NCBI RefSeq assembly: GCF_014898055.3
Contig: NW_023600993.1
Coordinates: 18,938,850 to 19,002,849 of the forward strand
Source of the DNA: Talpa occidentalis
Taxonomy: Eukaryota; Chordata; Mammalia; Eulipotyphla; Talpidae
Length of the DNA stretch: 64,000 nucleotides
Reading direction: 5' to 3'
The notes under the pieces were generated by a model. It ran no database searches. It was not told the origin of the DNA and saw only the letters and a program-made list of their open reading frames with translations. The translations under genes and the position numbers were made by a program. Positions 43,558 to 56,000 of the stretch are shown here, one piece after another; position 1 is the first letter of the stretch; each line of letters begins with the position of its first letter.

Positions 43558-43782
43558 CAGGGGTTAGCAAACTATGATTCACAAACCAAATCCAACCAGA
43601 CACCTGCTTTTGTAAATAGAATTTTACTGGAAAACAACCACCTCCATTTGTTTACATACTGTGTGTGTGGCTGTTTTTGCACTACAACAGCAGATTTGAG
43701 TAGTTGCCACAGAGATCATATGGCCAACAAGGCCTAAAATATTTACTATCTGGCCCTTCACAGGAAGTTTGCCAGTTGCTGG
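43558..43782 (+). mobile_element. hAT-type non-autonomous DNA transposon (MER58/MER3-like)
   Basis: Starts CAGGGGTTAGCAAACTATG and continues 'ccaaatccaaccagacacctgcttttgtaaatag', 'tttgtttacatactgtgtgtgtggctg', 'gagtagttgccacagag', 'cctaaaatatttactatctggccctt', ending with reversed terminal repeat 'aagtttgccagttgctgg'. Full length, no transposase. The exact family name is from memory and uncertain. Confidence 0.88.
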
Positions 43783-43989
43783 CCCAAAGTATTGTGTTTC
43801 TCTAAAGCCTTCTCCTGCATTATGGTGCCCAAGAGTAGATACAGCTGCTTTTCAGAGCTGCACCACAAGCAGTGAGGAAAAGAGTAGGTTAAATCATTCA
43901 TTCAAACTCATGATCTTTTGGGTGAGATGGAATCTCAGACATCACCTATTCCCAATTGACTGATAATTGATTACCCTCATTAATTTCCA

Positions 43990-44456
43990 GCATATTCCCT
44001 AAATATGCTATTCTGTATTTTGACAGTTTGCTAAGAAATCTCCTTGTATCAAGTAAAAATGTCTCCTTACAGATTCTTACCATTGTTTATATCCCTCAAC
44101 TTTGCAGGCATACATACAAAGCATGAATCTTCATCAACACAGTAATCTTTCATATATTGAAAACTACTGTTAATTGCTCCCTCAGTGGTTTCTTCTTCAA
44201 GTTAGATATTCTAGCTGACTTTTCTTTTTCCTTTTATGGTATTGGGTCTTTTACCAATCCTGTCACATTCCTCTTGGTGAATTAACTCATCATCTGGAAC
44301 TAATGCAATATTCTAGATGTGGTTCTACCAATGTGGAGTTAGAATCATCATGTCCGTCATTCTAGAAGATATATCTCTGTTACTATAAACTAAAATTTGA
44401 TTTAACTTTGAGGAGATAACATCTCACTGTTGATCAAGACTATGCATGAATTCAAC
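43990..44456. repeat. L3/CR1-type LINE fragment, part 1
   Basis: 'cctcagtggtttcttcttcaag', 'ggaactaatgcaatattctagatgtggttctaccaatgtgg' and 'aacatctcactgttgatc' parallel the CR1/L3 string 'acagtactccaggtgtggtctgaccagtgc...catcacactgttgactca'. Very old LINE. It continues after the LTR inserted at 44457. Confidence 0.5.
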
Positions 44457-44833
44457 TGACTTAGTCAATTTAGGTTGCCTAACAGAATGCTGTGGACAGA
44501 GTGACTGAACAGACATTTTTGTTGCACAGTTTTAGAGACTGGCAATTATAAGATCTTGGTCCTGGTGAGATCCTGTTTCCTGTTTTGCAGACAGCTGCCT
44601 TCTTACCATGTCCCTGCATGACCTTTCCTTGGTGTGTCCACATAAAGACAGCACGCTCTCTTTCTTCCTGGTCTTATAAGGACATTAATCACATCATGAG
44701 AATCACACCCTCATGAGCTCATCTAAATCTAATTACCTCCCTAAGGGGGCCCCTCCAACTCTCATCAAGTTGGGGATTAGGGCTTCAATATTAATTGGGG
44801 ATGATAGGAGACATAAACATTCAATGTACGACA
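44457..44833 (-). repeat. Solo MLT1-type LTR with 5-bp TSD
   Basis: Bounded by TG...CA (TGACTTAGTC ... GTACGACA) and flanked by TCAAC at 44452-44456 and 44834-44838, the 5-bp duplication expected of an ERVL-class integrase. Inside (plus strand): 'tttagagactggcaattataag', 'atcctgtttcctg', 'ttggtgtgtccac', 'gacattaatcacatcatgag', 'accctcatgagctcat' and 'ttggggattagggcttcaa' are reversed MaLR landmarks. It split an older L3/CR1 fragment. Confidence 0.93.
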
Positions 44834-44838
44834 TCAAC

Positions 44839-44960
44839 TGAAACCCCTTTGTTGATATATAGGAAATTATCTTGCTGATTTTCCTAACTTTGTGTTTCTC
44901 CTACCCTCAGTCCTACCTGCCTGCACTGTGTCCCTGTTTTTGAATGGAGCCTTATTGGAA
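44839..44960. repeat. L3/CR1-type LINE fragment, part 2
   Basis: Text resumes 'tgaaacccctttgttgatatat', matching the CR1/L3 'ccactaaaacccctagatc' context that follows part 1, so the LTR integrated within one element. Confidence 0.45.
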
Positions 44961-45124
44961 CATCTGACAATTACTTCTTAACTAGGAAGGAATAAGACTA
45001 TTGTCTTGAATTCTTTCTTCCTCTATCCATTCATGTGAAGGGTGGCTTCTTCCAGACCATCTACTCTTCTCCACTCTTCTTCAGATAGAAGGAAGCAGGC
45101 TAAAAGCAAAGATACTTGGCATAT

Positions 45125-45425
45125 GTTGAAATCTGGCAATGAATTGTGAATGGAAATGATGTATGTCACTTCTAGACCCAAGCATTCAGTTGCTAGTTCA
45201 AAACCCTTCAGAGTTCGCTCGCTCTCTCTCTGGCATAGTGACCAGCAGCATAGAAGATAGTGGCTATTATTTGTCTGGGTCTCAGAATAAATGACCTGGA
45301 GCAGAGTTCCCTGTTAAGTTAGGGTAGACATGGAACCTGAGTGAGTAATATTCCTTTGTGTAAGTTACCGAAACTTGGGGGTTGTTTGTTTTTGCTTTCA
45401 AGCCTAGTCTCTCTTCTGGCATGTT
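45125..45425 (+). repeat. Ancient interspersed repeat, 3' half
   Basis: 'gatgtatgtcacttctagaccc', 'tggcatagtgaccagcagcatagaagatag', 'gtctgggtctcagaataa', 'ggagcagagttccctg', 'acctgagtgagtaat' and 'gaaacttgggggttgtttg' follow a common old mammalian repeat whose 5' half is at 590-765. Family name not assigned. Confidence 0.6.
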
Positions 45426-45494
45426 CAGTCCCTGGTGAAAGCCTGCTTCCTAGTTAGTGGTTAATAGTGGTTAATGACTAATACTTGCATTTTC

Positions 45495-45630
45495 TAGATA
45501 TTCATTTCACATTTAATAGACAGCTATCTGAGTATTATCTACTATGTGAAAAGCACTGAGACTATCTCAGCAAACAAAAATCTTTATCCTTATGAAAATA
45601 GAGGTTTTTGACATTTAATATAAAGACTAT
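45495..45630 (-). repeat. L2 LINE 3' fragment
   Basis: 'tatctgagtattatctactatgtgaaaagcactgagactatctcagcaaacaaaaatc' is the reversed L2 terminus (tattgagcacctactatgtgcc...gcactgtgc). Confidence 0.7.
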
Positions 45631-45714
45631 GTTAGACCCAGATTCCTGCAAGCACAATGGAAAAGACAGAATGCAATATGCACAGGCTGAGTGTGTCCAG
45701 ATGTGTGATTATCA

Positions 45715-45850
45715 TTGAATATGTTAGAATCAAGCCTGGATGGAGAATTGCCAGGGTTTAAGTGCTAGCTTTGTCACGTGCCTACTATATGACTTTAGGC
45801 TCACCACTTTACCCATCTGAGCCACTGTTTCCCTTTACCACTCCCATTCA
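45715..45850 (+). repeat. MIR SINE
   Basis: 'gaattgccagggtttaagtgctagctttg', 'tatatgactttaggc' and 'catctgagccactgtttccc' are MIR. Confidence 0.8.
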
Positions 45851-46074
45851 TGTTTAAAATCACTCTACCATTCGTGCCCATGGTTGTCCTGCCTGGACTT
45901 ACTGCTTTCAGAAAGAGGATGCTCACCACTTCTGAGGTGCTATTACATTTCTGAGCACCTGTGTCTACTTGAACACTTTTCCTCTGAAACTCTCAAGCCC
46001 CAGAAGCCTGGAAATACAGCCAATTTACAATTTGTGGTAGAACCCCCAAGGTCAGAATCCACATAAAAATCAAT

Positions 46075-46345
46075 TTTTTCAAATGAGTTCCAAGTACTGT
46101 GCCAAGTACTGTGTTGAACTAGACACTCTGGAGTTTATAAAATCATACACAATGGCCCTGAACTTACAGTTCATCTGAACGTATCAGACTGGCACATCAG
46201 TACCAGCAGACAACATATGGTGCTCAATTATGGGTCAGGCTTAAAGGAAAGGGAGGTCTATGAGGATGAAGCTAATTGAGGAAGGCTTCAGGGAGGTGTT
46301 GGACTTGGGCCCCACTGGATCGCCTCAGGTGGAAACATATTAGGC
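46075..46345 (-). repeat. L2 LINE 3' fragment
   Basis: 'ccaagtactgtgccaagtactgtgttg', 'acacaatggccctgaacttacagttc' and 'gaggaaggcttcagggaggtgttgg' form the reversed L2 3' region. Confidence 0.75.
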
Positions 46346-46349
46346 AGGG

Positions 46350-47390
46350 AGAACAAACAAAGGGAAGGAAAATGAGGGGAGATGTGAGGTGTTGTGAAAA
46401 CAGAACCTCATCTGGCAAGAACATAGACTAGATTCTGACCACCCCTGTGTAGACAATTGCAGAGTCCAGTGATAGGAATTCTGAAGGTAGAATGCAGACA
46501 GCCTTGCTATCAAGGTCTGTAGTAAAAGATACCTCCATTTCCTTTTGATCAAAACAGCTGCCAAGGTTAAAAAAGAAAAAAAGATGTTTACCAATCTAGG
46601 CTTTTTCCTTTTGTTCTGGGTCTTCTGTTTACAGTTTTTGTTTAACTCACTATGAAATATATAGCTGTATCTCCCTGGACCTTCCTTGTATAGGTGGTAG
46701 ATAGTACTGGGTCACTACATGAGGATCAACGGAGGGCTTCCACAGGGAAGTAGGCTGGGGTTTATGAGAGGGAGTCTGGAAGGAAATACCCGATGCAGTT
46801 GGGTTCCATGCTTCCTGCGAGAGATAGGTTTATTCTGCCTTCAGTGAGAATGGCTTTCCCCAGAGTGCATGCAATAGGTAGACAGTGCAGGATCATGCCA
46901 CAACCTCTCAAAAAAGGCAAGGAATGCCAGTGGGCGAGAGGGACCACACACTCCCACTGTCCCTACTCTACCTCTCTGTTGACTCCTGAGTATTCTGTCT
47001 CCTCAGTCCAGTTACTTCCAAGCCTCCAAAGAAAGCTTCAATTGAAATCAAAATTCATTTATACTGTACTTGGTAAAAAAAAAAAAAAAAATCCGGGGGG
47101 GAGACAAAAAGGTAAATGTAAAAAAAATACTGAATTCAAAATGTGAATTAGTTGGGGCCAATGAGCTCTTTCCTGCAGTGTAAAGGGAAGTGGCTAATGA
47201 ACTTGTTGAATCCAAGGCAATCATTTTTCAAATGCCAGGGAGAATGGGGGTAGAATCAGAGACGGAAGAAAAATTAACATGTTGTTTTCTATAAATGGAA
47301 AGAGAGAATTTTGGCTAATTATCTTTTGGAAAATTAAGGTTATCATTAAAATAATAAACTGACTTTTCTGTAATTGTGATAGTTTTTAAA
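46350..47390. other. Unassigned sequence
   Basis: No gene recognised. An A18 run near 47073-47090 is followed by GC-containing text. Opposing frames at 46762-47146 have no domains. Confidence 0.4.
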
Positions 47391-47394
47391 ATAT

Positions 47395-47595
47395 GTTCAG
47401 ATCCCTTATTATATTTGCTTCCCACAACAATCTTGGGAGATAGGCAGAGTGGATATTTTGTTTCATATGTTCATTTTGCAGATGAGAAATTAAGATGGTG
47501 AGAAGTTAAGATTTACTCAAAATTGTATAGCTAATCAGCTGTGAAATCAGGACCAAAATTGCATCCTCCTAGCTACTGTTTGGTCAACTCTAATG
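47395..47595 (-). repeat. MIR SINE
   Basis: 'cccttattatatttgcttcccacaacaatcttgggagatagg', 'cattttgcagatgagaaattaag' and 'tgtatagctaatcagctgtgaaatcaggacc' form a reversed, nearly full-length MIR. Confidence 0.88.
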
Positions 47596-47599
47596 GAAA

Positions 47600-48235
47600 A
47601 GCAAAGCCTGGAAGTTAACAATGGGTTTATGAAATGCAACCCATTTTAGAGAGTAGGTGTGGCAAGGTAATTTCATGAGCGAGAGCTAACTTCGGAGCAG
47701 AAATTGCAAATAGAAGCCTGAATTCATCATCTCGTAGCAGATGACCTTGTACAATTATGATGGTACAAACAATGCTTACAAATTTCTTTTCAATTAATAA
47801 CATTTAAAAATCAGGACACTCACAATAAAATCTAGACTCCTGGCCTTTTAAGATCAGTGCATCTGGTTGGTCCCACTTGTGAGTGTTCCTGTGTGAGCAC
47901 AGCCAGCAGCAGCTGTGGAGCAGCTATCCGTCTCAGGCAGATATGACAACTCTCCTTGGTCAGTCCTCCTCATTCCTTGTTGCCCAGTCTTGGAGTCCAA
48001 GGGTCAAATGATATTTCTCACCACACCTGTGCTGCTCTTTTTCTCCTGCCCATCTATATCACTCATTGGGTCCTGCAGATGTTGAATTTGTATGCCCAGA
48101 TCTAGAGGCAACAACCTCCCAGCTCTCAATTTATGTGAACATGAGCAGATTACTTTCTTTCTTAAAATTTCCATTTATTTTTCCACTCTACAAAGTAGAG
48201 ATGGTAGTGGCACTATAGTGAATATTTGGGCGGGG
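47600..48235. other. Unassigned sequence
   Basis: Nothing diagnostic; 47820-48070 has an L2-like pyrimidine bias ('aaatctagactcctggcc', 'ctgctctttttctcctgcccatc'). Confidence 0.35.
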
Positions 48236-48239
48236 GGAG

Positions 48240-48520
48240 GGATTTTTTTCTTTTCTTTCAAGTTCTTATTTATTTATATTTTACATCTTTTTTCTTTTTT
48301 CTTTTTTATAATGTTTGCTTTCTTTTCTCAGGTGTAGTCCCCACAGAATTTTCATCACCAGTTCACCTGTGCACCATCACCATAGTCCCTTGTGCTCTTC
48401 CCTCCCTCGTTTTGATCCCTCTCCCTCCCCTGCAGAATGTTTCTGATCTTTCAAGTCTTTTACTTGTATAATATTTCATTTTTACCCTCGTTTTTATGGA
48501 TTTTTCTTGGTTATTTTTTT
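48240..48520 (-). repeat. Probable L1 3' UTR remnant
   Basis: T-rich start, then 'caggtgtagtccccacagaattttcatcaccagttcacctgtgcaccatcaccatagtccc' and 'gatccctctccctcccctgcag'. The T-rich-then-pyrimidine arrangement matches the reversed 3' UTR layout of the two clear L1 copies here and the segment at 33125, but the subfamily is different. Confidence 0.4.
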
Positions 48521-48524
48521 TTAA

Positions 48525-49218
48525 GGTTTGCAGTTCATTTCTATAATTCATCAAGGTATATATGGAAATGAATATTATATTCCTTGACATGAATCATATA
48601 AATATTTCAGTAAATTCCCAGCTTTTTACAGGTTCCCACCTTATGGGGTAAGGAAACCCATGTGGTTTCCAAGCTGCTCTTGTGTCTTGGGCAAAAGTGA
48701 GTGACCCTGGCTCCTCCAATAAGTGATGATGAACCAGACTTAAATTTGACAGCTGGTGACCCAAAAGAACATGCATGTGCATGGTTCCTCTTGCAGCAGC
48801 TACATTGTTTCTGGAAAAATCCATGGTAGCTGTGTCATACATTCAAAATCCATTATCAGTATGTGGGCAATGTGAGCTCTGATGTGTGTATCCAATACAG
48901 CAAGTTTCTGGCCTTGGCCCATTTCCTGGTGGGTTGACAGTCATTATCTCTGGTTGTGTAACTTCTAAGCATGGTTCTCTGGGCTTCCCAGAGAAACTGT
49001 GAGCTCCTTAAGGTCCAGTAGTGTTTGTCTCTGCCACTTGGCTCTCATATCGATTCCCTCCCCTGCCCTTATTCTACCCTGTGTTGCACAAGGCAATAAC
49101 TGTAAAATACATTTCCCAACCTCCTGTGTCAGCATGTTTATAGGACCTGAAGTTTACGCAATTTGAGGCCCTCTTTAATAATAAACATTCAAAATTATAA
49201 ATATAAATTTATGTGCAA
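48525..49218. other. Unassigned sequence
   Basis: No repeat or gene recognised. Confidence 0.4.
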
Positions 49219-49224
49219 AGTAGA

Positions 49225-49266
49225 TTTTTTTTTCTAAAGATTTATTTATGCATACAAGAGCTGTAG
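49225..49266 (-). mobile_element. Tail fragment of the tRNA-derived SINE
   Basis: 'tttttttttctaaagatttatttatgcatacaagagctgtag' is the reversed 3' tail of the D/I-type SINE variant, cut off after about 40 bp and immediately followed by a complete SINE of the B/C type in the same orientation. Confidence 0.8.
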
Positions 49267-49268
49267 GG

Positions 49269-49530
49269 TTTTTTTTTTAAGATTTATTTATTTATTTATA
49301 CAAGCACTGGGTACAGTCAGAAGCACAGGAGGGTGAGAGAATTCCCCAGAGCGGGGAACAGAACAGGCAGACCGACAAAATACGCTGCTGAGGGGAGCAT
49401 CGGGCACCCCAGGAGTGGTCTGCAGCACCATGTGGGACTCTAGCTGGCGGCCGGGGATCGAACCTGCACTGCAGAGGCTGCGTGCAGCTTCGCAGCCCAG
49501 TGCTCAATCGCTGCACCACCAGGGGAGGCC
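49269..49530 (-). mobile_element. tRNA-derived SINE, copy G
   Basis: Reversed: 'aagatttatttatttatttatacaagcactgggtacagtcagaagcacagg', 'ctgctgaggggagc', 'ggggatcgaacc' (reversed B-box region), 'ccaccaggggaggcc'. Short flanking matches are ambiguous: TGTAG at 49262-49266 and 49531-49535, or GTAGAT at 49220-49225 and 49532-49537. The second would enclose the extra tail fragment as well. Confidence 0.93.
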
Positions 49531-49539
49531 TGTAGATAT

Positions 49540-51795
49540 TTATTTTTAATGAGAAAAAAAATCACAACAAATTACAAATCCTAAAAATTTACGTTGAATG
49601 AGAAAAATCTGAACAAATAAAAACTAAAATGATCATATTGTTTTTAACTTTTGAGAAAATTCTCATACTTTTTTCTTAAAATATTTGACTTTATAACTGT
49701 CTTCCTACAAAAATAATATTTTATGGAAACTAGCAGAAATATAATTCAGTCTTTCCCCATCATTCCTAGTGGCTTTCGATTTTTGAGGTTGGCAATCTAG
49801 TAAAGATTCCATTCTCAAGTCAGTTTTGTTATGTAAATTTTTAGGGGCTTATCATTTGTTAGTATGTCTCAAGTTGCTTTCAAAGAAAAGGTGCAAGATT
49901 TTAAGGAAGTTTATGTTGCAACCAGTTGGTTTGTCATTAGTGTCCATCTGCAGTGAATGCCACGCGAAATGGCAAAGTGGACAGTTATTTTTACTGTAGG
50001 TCATTCTGACACCAGGAAAAGCTATCTGAATGTCTAATGGAACATTTAAAATTCATGCAAGCTAGGGAGAAATTCTTAGGGGTGTGGAACAGTCTGCCTG
50101 ATGTCTACTGTCTCCAGCCTCTGTATGCCAACTGGCACAAGCAATCCTCCGTACCCATGACAACCAGAGTCACACTTAATACTCTACAGAAATAAGTATG
50201 AACTATGTACATGTGTCCCACTGACACCAACTAAATCAGTTTCACGTAATCAGCCCCTAAATATGCCCCTGGCCATTCTAATCCCACCTAACACCTAAGC
50301 AGAAGTGTAATGGAAGAGATGTCAGAGACAGCTCTCATAGCCATGAGTTAACATAAGGTAATTTTCAAATAACATCCATATGGCCATGTGCACAAATTGC
50401 AAAGACCCTCCTGGGACCTTGTAAGGGATCCACATGTGAGAGGTCCTTAAATCTGAGCCTCACTTATTTCATTCTCAAGCCTTTCTTCTCAGCCTCTTTT
50501 GACCAAAAGAAGGCACAGCAAGCCCAGGATGGGAGGGCTCCAACCATTGTTAGCACTATCTCTTCCTTTTATCCCCCCAGTCCTAGAGTAGGTAGTAGCT
50601 TCCTGCCTGTGTTAATTCCTATCACCACACCATTCTGTTTAAGCTGTTCCAAAACATTTGTGACTAGTTGCTGTAAATTTGTTCTATTAGGTCACTTAGT
50701 GTGTGGTCCTTGTCCTAACAGGACCATGATCTCTACCCTTTTCTGCTTAAAAGAATATACTCAGAAATGTTGTATATTACTGAATTCGGCCTAAAGATTT
50801 TATATAAGTAGATGCCTATTGTATTCAGTAAACTTTATATAAAGCCATTATCTCCTTATACCATGTCTTACATTTACATGATTTCTCTATTGAGAAATAG
50901 TGTCATTTTTCTCCACAATTAATAGACACATAAAGAGGGATTTTATAGATATATAGACATATAGACACAAAGAGGGGAAAAAGTGTTAATTGTGGGGTAA
51001 GTATAATATAGAACCCCCTAAAAGTACAAGATATGATATCTGCAGTAGAGTCAGTTTATTAAAAATGGCTCAGAGTAGTGTCTGTAAATACTTTAAGGCA
51101 AGGTTCTAGAAGGATTAGAACTAGAAACAGAAAATGAAATCTTATTTCATTTGGAAAAGTATGCCCAGGGGAAATAATATGTAGTTCAGATACATCAGTA
51201 AAAAGGAAAAACCAGGATGGCAGTGAAGCTGAGAGAGGATTAAAAGAGTAATGACGATCACGTTGATATTGGCACTGTAATCAGATGGTAAGAATTTTTT
51301 AAGAGCACAAACTAGATGAAAATTGATGAGAGGACAGCAAATTTTATATTAATAGTAGACTATAAAAAGAAAAAAGAAGTAGGAATGACAATAAGGAGAT
51401 TTAGTATTGCTCTATTTTGTTGGGTTTTATATTAGAGACATTTTCAAAAATGGGGCAGATTATTGTAAGGAAGAGTGAAAGGTTATTCAAGTTCTAGAAT
51501 TTGAGAAGGTATTCTAAAGGGAATTGAGAAGGAATTCTAATAATCTTCTGGAAACCCCCTTACTGTACAGTTGAATAAATGAGAACCAGGGAGTATAAAT
51601 AGTTCACATTAGGTCACTTTAGCCAAGCAGGGTCCTCTCTTACCCGTAGAATTTTATTTATATATGCACTTACAACTCTATAAATGTTGAGTTAGGGAAA
51701 ACTCATAGCTAACCCTAAGTATTTGATGGTTATAAATGATGTAAAAGAACACAACATGTTTATATAGATAAAAATTAATGCAATAATTTTCTTGT
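49540..51795. other. Single-copy AT-rich sequence
   Basis: About 2.3 kb with no named repeat or gene. Includes CpG-bearing 'atgccacgcgaaatgg' near 49960-49975 and alternating A-rich text at 50930-51600. Confidence 0.4.
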
Positions 51796-51799
51796 TACA

Positions 51800-51905
51800 A
51801 GGGTAGCTACTCTGTCTTTTTCTTCATTGTATCCTTAGTAATTTCCTTGTTTCTGGCACAGAGAAGGCATTAAATGGATGTTGGGTATTCATTAACTGGA
51901 TCACT
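51800..51905 (+). repeat. L2 LINE 3' end
   Basis: 'ttcttcattgtatccttagtaatttccttgtttctggcacagagaaggcattaaatggatgttgggtattcattaa' is a diverged L2 terminus. It is followed by a short GGAT/GAAT-rich stretch to about 51995. Confidence 0.75.
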
Positions 51906-51999
51906 GCTTGATAAGCAGATGATTAGATGGTTGAATGAATAGAAGGAAGACGTGAAAGGAACAGGGGTGACTGGGTGAATGGATAGATGAGTGACCTTC

Positions 52000-52700
52000 A
52001 AGGGGGGAATTTATCTTTTCTCTAATTTCCTGAGGAAGAATTGATCTTGGCAAATTTGGTCCATGCAATCTTAGAACACAATAACAAACATTTTTAATAA
52101 TCCTGAACAACAAATACTTCCTATGAAGTAGTATAATAAAATAAGTCTTGAAGATTGCCAAGAAAGGTACCCAAGAATATCAATAACATAGATAATAATA
52201 ATTTGCCTAAAATTACAAATCACCATCTATGTATAGGAATACCAAATTAGCAAAGAACCTGAATTATAGAGCCTAACTGAATGGGCTAATAAACTATTGT
52301 CTCAAACAGATCACTGAGGAAAACTTGAATTAATTGATAAGAAAGTATAATTATAGTCTCCATTGTAAGTAAAAGAACATCTCTTTCTCCTGGCACTTCT
52401 TTTACACTATTAATTAGATATATAAAACCTTTTCTTCACACTATCCAATGTCTGATTATTCACAAATTTGGAGTTATGTGAACTGATGACATCTTGTAGG
52501 ACACCACTGTTGTCAAAAATAGGCATCCTGTTGAATGGTCTACTAGCAATCTGGTAAACTAGATGGATTACATAGAAAAAGTTTCCCTGACATGCTTTCC
52601 TCCAGCAAAATTTTGTCTCACTGATTAATTGTACAATTATTGATCTTAAACGTTTTTAACTAATGAACAGAAAATAAGAGGAAAGTGCCCTTTCTTCCCT
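52000..52700. other. Unassigned AT-rich sequence
   Basis: Nothing recognised. Confidence 0.4.
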
Positions 52701-52719
52701 CAGCCTCCCTCTCTCTGTG

Positions 52720-53080
52720 TAACTGAGTTCAGTCGCCATCAGCTCTCCATTCCAGAGTTCATAGCCATCACGACAGCTAGTGCAGTTTTAGGTTAAGCAT
52801 ATTTTATCCATAAATTGCTATATTTGGTTCTCAAGTTATTATTGCAGTTCCTTGGGGTACATTTAAATCCACCTTATTGTAATAGATTATGGAATATAGT
52901 GGCTAATGTGTCTAATGTAAAATAAATGACTATAATGATTTATGATGCGACACTTCAATTTTATTGAACATAAGGATCATTGTACTAAAATGGATGGTGT
53001 ATTGCTGGTTTAGCATAAAATACTGAATAACATATTCAAGAAAATGAATGGCTCGGCCAGTTCATAATATTCTGCCCCTT
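52720..53080. promoter_or_regulatory. Candidate conserved non-coding element
   Basis: Repeat-free with isolated CpGs ('cagtcgccatcag', 'catcacgacagc', 'tgatgcgacac', 'ggctcggcc') and AT-rich homeodomain/MEF2-like words ('gctatatttgg', 'ataaatgactataatgatttatgatg'). Compositional guess. Confidence 0.22.
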
Positions 53081-53084
53081 CAGC

Positions 53085-56000
53085 TGAGAGGTCTTTAATA
53101 AGCAAGAGTGTCATTACACTTGAAAATGTATGTGTAGGTAATCCATTATGTAGAATAATGACAGGGATCTGCTCAGGTCCTTGTTAGAGAATCTTTTGAA
53201 GAAAATACAGGGATCTTTGGTCTTCCTGAAAGGATGATTTCCACCCAACCATGTGGCAACTCTAACAGTGCTTAGCAGAATTGTAAGTGGCCCCCACATT
53301 TAAAAACTATCACCTTGGAACTCTCCCTTGACCCACAAGACAAAGGAGGAATTTCAGAGAGGTTTTGGTTTTTCCAGCATTGTCCTCAGGCGATATCCTT
53401 AATGTCTTTTTTTCTCTCTGTATCCATTCACCAGCCTTTTAACTCTTACAGTGCCCAGCATGTATAATAACTTGTGCTATGTCTTTCCCCTGAGCTCTGT
53501 TTGTGTTTGCTTTATTGAATAATAATGTAGATTTAAGACCTTATTTAGCTGTTTATTCCTATTAATTACAATAATATAATTTTCAGGGATCTGTTGGGCC
53601 AATTTGTGTTCTCAGGTCTACAAAATGAAATTCTTTTATGACATATAAATTAATAGCAAATTTCTAGCTTCTAAAAAATGGAGGGACATGAGGAATTAGG
53701 AAATTGACATGAATGTTGCCTAGCCTTCTCATCCTGGTGATCATAGCCCATGATCCTCCCAGTGTATAGTCTGGTGACACAAGAATTACTACCTAATAAC
53801 TAAATCCTCATGGCTTAATAGCATCCATTCTATTCCTAGGGAGGATAATTAGTCTTTTCCTGTGGAGCATTCATGCTGATTTCAGGAGTGAGGAAACCTG
53901 AGTATTTTGACCTCAACTATTGCATTATGAGTAGGACTGTCATGGACTGCATTATCTTATTCCCCCTCAACATGTTCTGATTTTGGGCCCACATTCCACC
54001 CCTCAGCCCAGTCAAGTCAAGTCCACCCAAAACTGAGGACAGATTAGGTAACATGCAAGCCCATGATTGGGGGTCTTTTCCTCACAGGTCTAAGCATTCA
54101 GTTCAATATGATGTCATGCAGACATGACAGCCTTGATTTCATTCTCCTCTACTACCTAAAAAGGCATGGGTCACAATGAGAAAGAAATCTAACAAGGAAA
54201 AGAATACTGTTGGTGAATCAAGGAGTTTTACATTCCAGAGCAGAAAAATAATGTTTTCAGTGGATTCTGTATCATGTGGATTTCAGACATTTGTTTATTC
54301 AGGATACACACTCTGGCCATTTTTGTATAATTATTACTGTTTTGAAAGTGTGATATAACCTGGAATTGTTCGCTGCAGAATGTAACTAAAGCTATCTTGA
54401 CATCCTAACTTGATTAGGGAGGTCAAAGGCTTGTATATCAGTCTATTTTTGGAACAGAATGGATATTTTCTCTGTAATCAGCAACTAAAAATTAAAGTGA
54501 TAAGGACCATCTTTTTGCTAACAGATATGTTACTTTTGGACCTCTTGATACATCAATCTAGAAAAGACCAAGGAAAGGGATGCTGATTCATACCGCTGGC
54601 CCCAAAAGTCCCCCAACATCTACAAATTGCCTATCCCCAGTGGCTAAACTTTAGGATTCCTTTCCTAAATTCTAGTCAGTTAGCAAAGATTGTTATCACA
54701 AAAAAATATTAGCGCATTTTTTCCCTCACACCTTCTCTATTTTCCCTTACAATATTAGAGTGAATTAAAATGGCTCATGAGCTCTTACCATCCCATAAAA
54801 CCTTTTTTTTTTTCTGCATCATACTCACATACCAGCTTCATTTGGAATCCTTGTGTGATTGTCTTTGAGAATTAGTCCCCGCACATTATGACACAGAAAA
54901 GTAAGTTTCACCAAAGCCAAAACACATGATCAACTGTGGACTCATTGAGGGGCCTTCTTGCTTTGACTCCATTTCAGCTCACAACTCCCCCACCAAATGT
55001 CCCAGTATCTTTTCCCTTCCACCATTTCTTTATACTGTGCTACTCCCATATCCTGGAGTCTTAAATTGTTCATGTAAAATACCTGCTTTTTGCTTTCTAA
55101 ATTTTTTTGTCTACTAGTGCCAAAGTAAAATGTAGAATACAGACTTCTTCCACTAATGTGCATCTATGGGTAGAATTATTGATGTTAACATGTCTCTAAA
55201 GTTCTAAAGGTTCCTTTTTCTGAAACCTAGGACTTACAAACATATTTTTACCAGAGATATTATTTGGTTTCTTTCCCAATGAATTCATCTATCTGTGACT
55301 TCTTTCAATCTTGAAGCATATAGTAAGATCCCAGGTCAAGACTCAATGTTTATTACTTAGTCCCTTCAAAACACTTTTTCACAGAACTGAGGCTTATACC
55401 TGGGAAATTGTGAAGTATTTACAAGTGCTTTTTCTTCCCTATATTCCTTCAGATTATAAACTGTGCATACCCAAAAAAGGAGCTTTGGGTTTCTCCTTGG
55501 AAGCACTGTTTTTCTGAACATTCCAGTGCCCTATAGAAATCTGCCTGAACTAAACAGGGAAACCTTTGAGTCCAGGGCATGGGAAGCCAGGAACAAGTTA
55601 GGCAGCCAACCAGGCTGTCAAGTGTAATTATCCCTGAGCAAAACAGGACAGATGCCCTATTACAATTTATGTGTGACACATTTCAACTTTGAGAACTTGA
55701 CTAACATGGTTTTGAAATGTAGGGGGGAAGCCATATGTGTTTCTTTGGGTGGAATTGTAATGTATTTGCTTCCTACAAGTCAGAGGTAACTGAATTTTTA
55801 TTGTAAACTTTCTTTACTGTTGATCAACAGTTAAAATAATCTAAAGAATAGATTTACCAGAGACCAAATGAAGAAACATATAAAATTTCCACCCCTCATT
55901 ATAGTTCTTGAATCAATGCAAACATACTTTGCTCTTGGGTAGGAGGATTAACTGGGTGTTGTAAAGTTGGAACTTCTCCTCTGAAGGGCTGCAGTTTGAA

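Noticed and set aside
43558..43782. 8-bp target-site duplication for the hAT element
   Set aside because: The flanking octamers do not match. The TSD has probably decayed.
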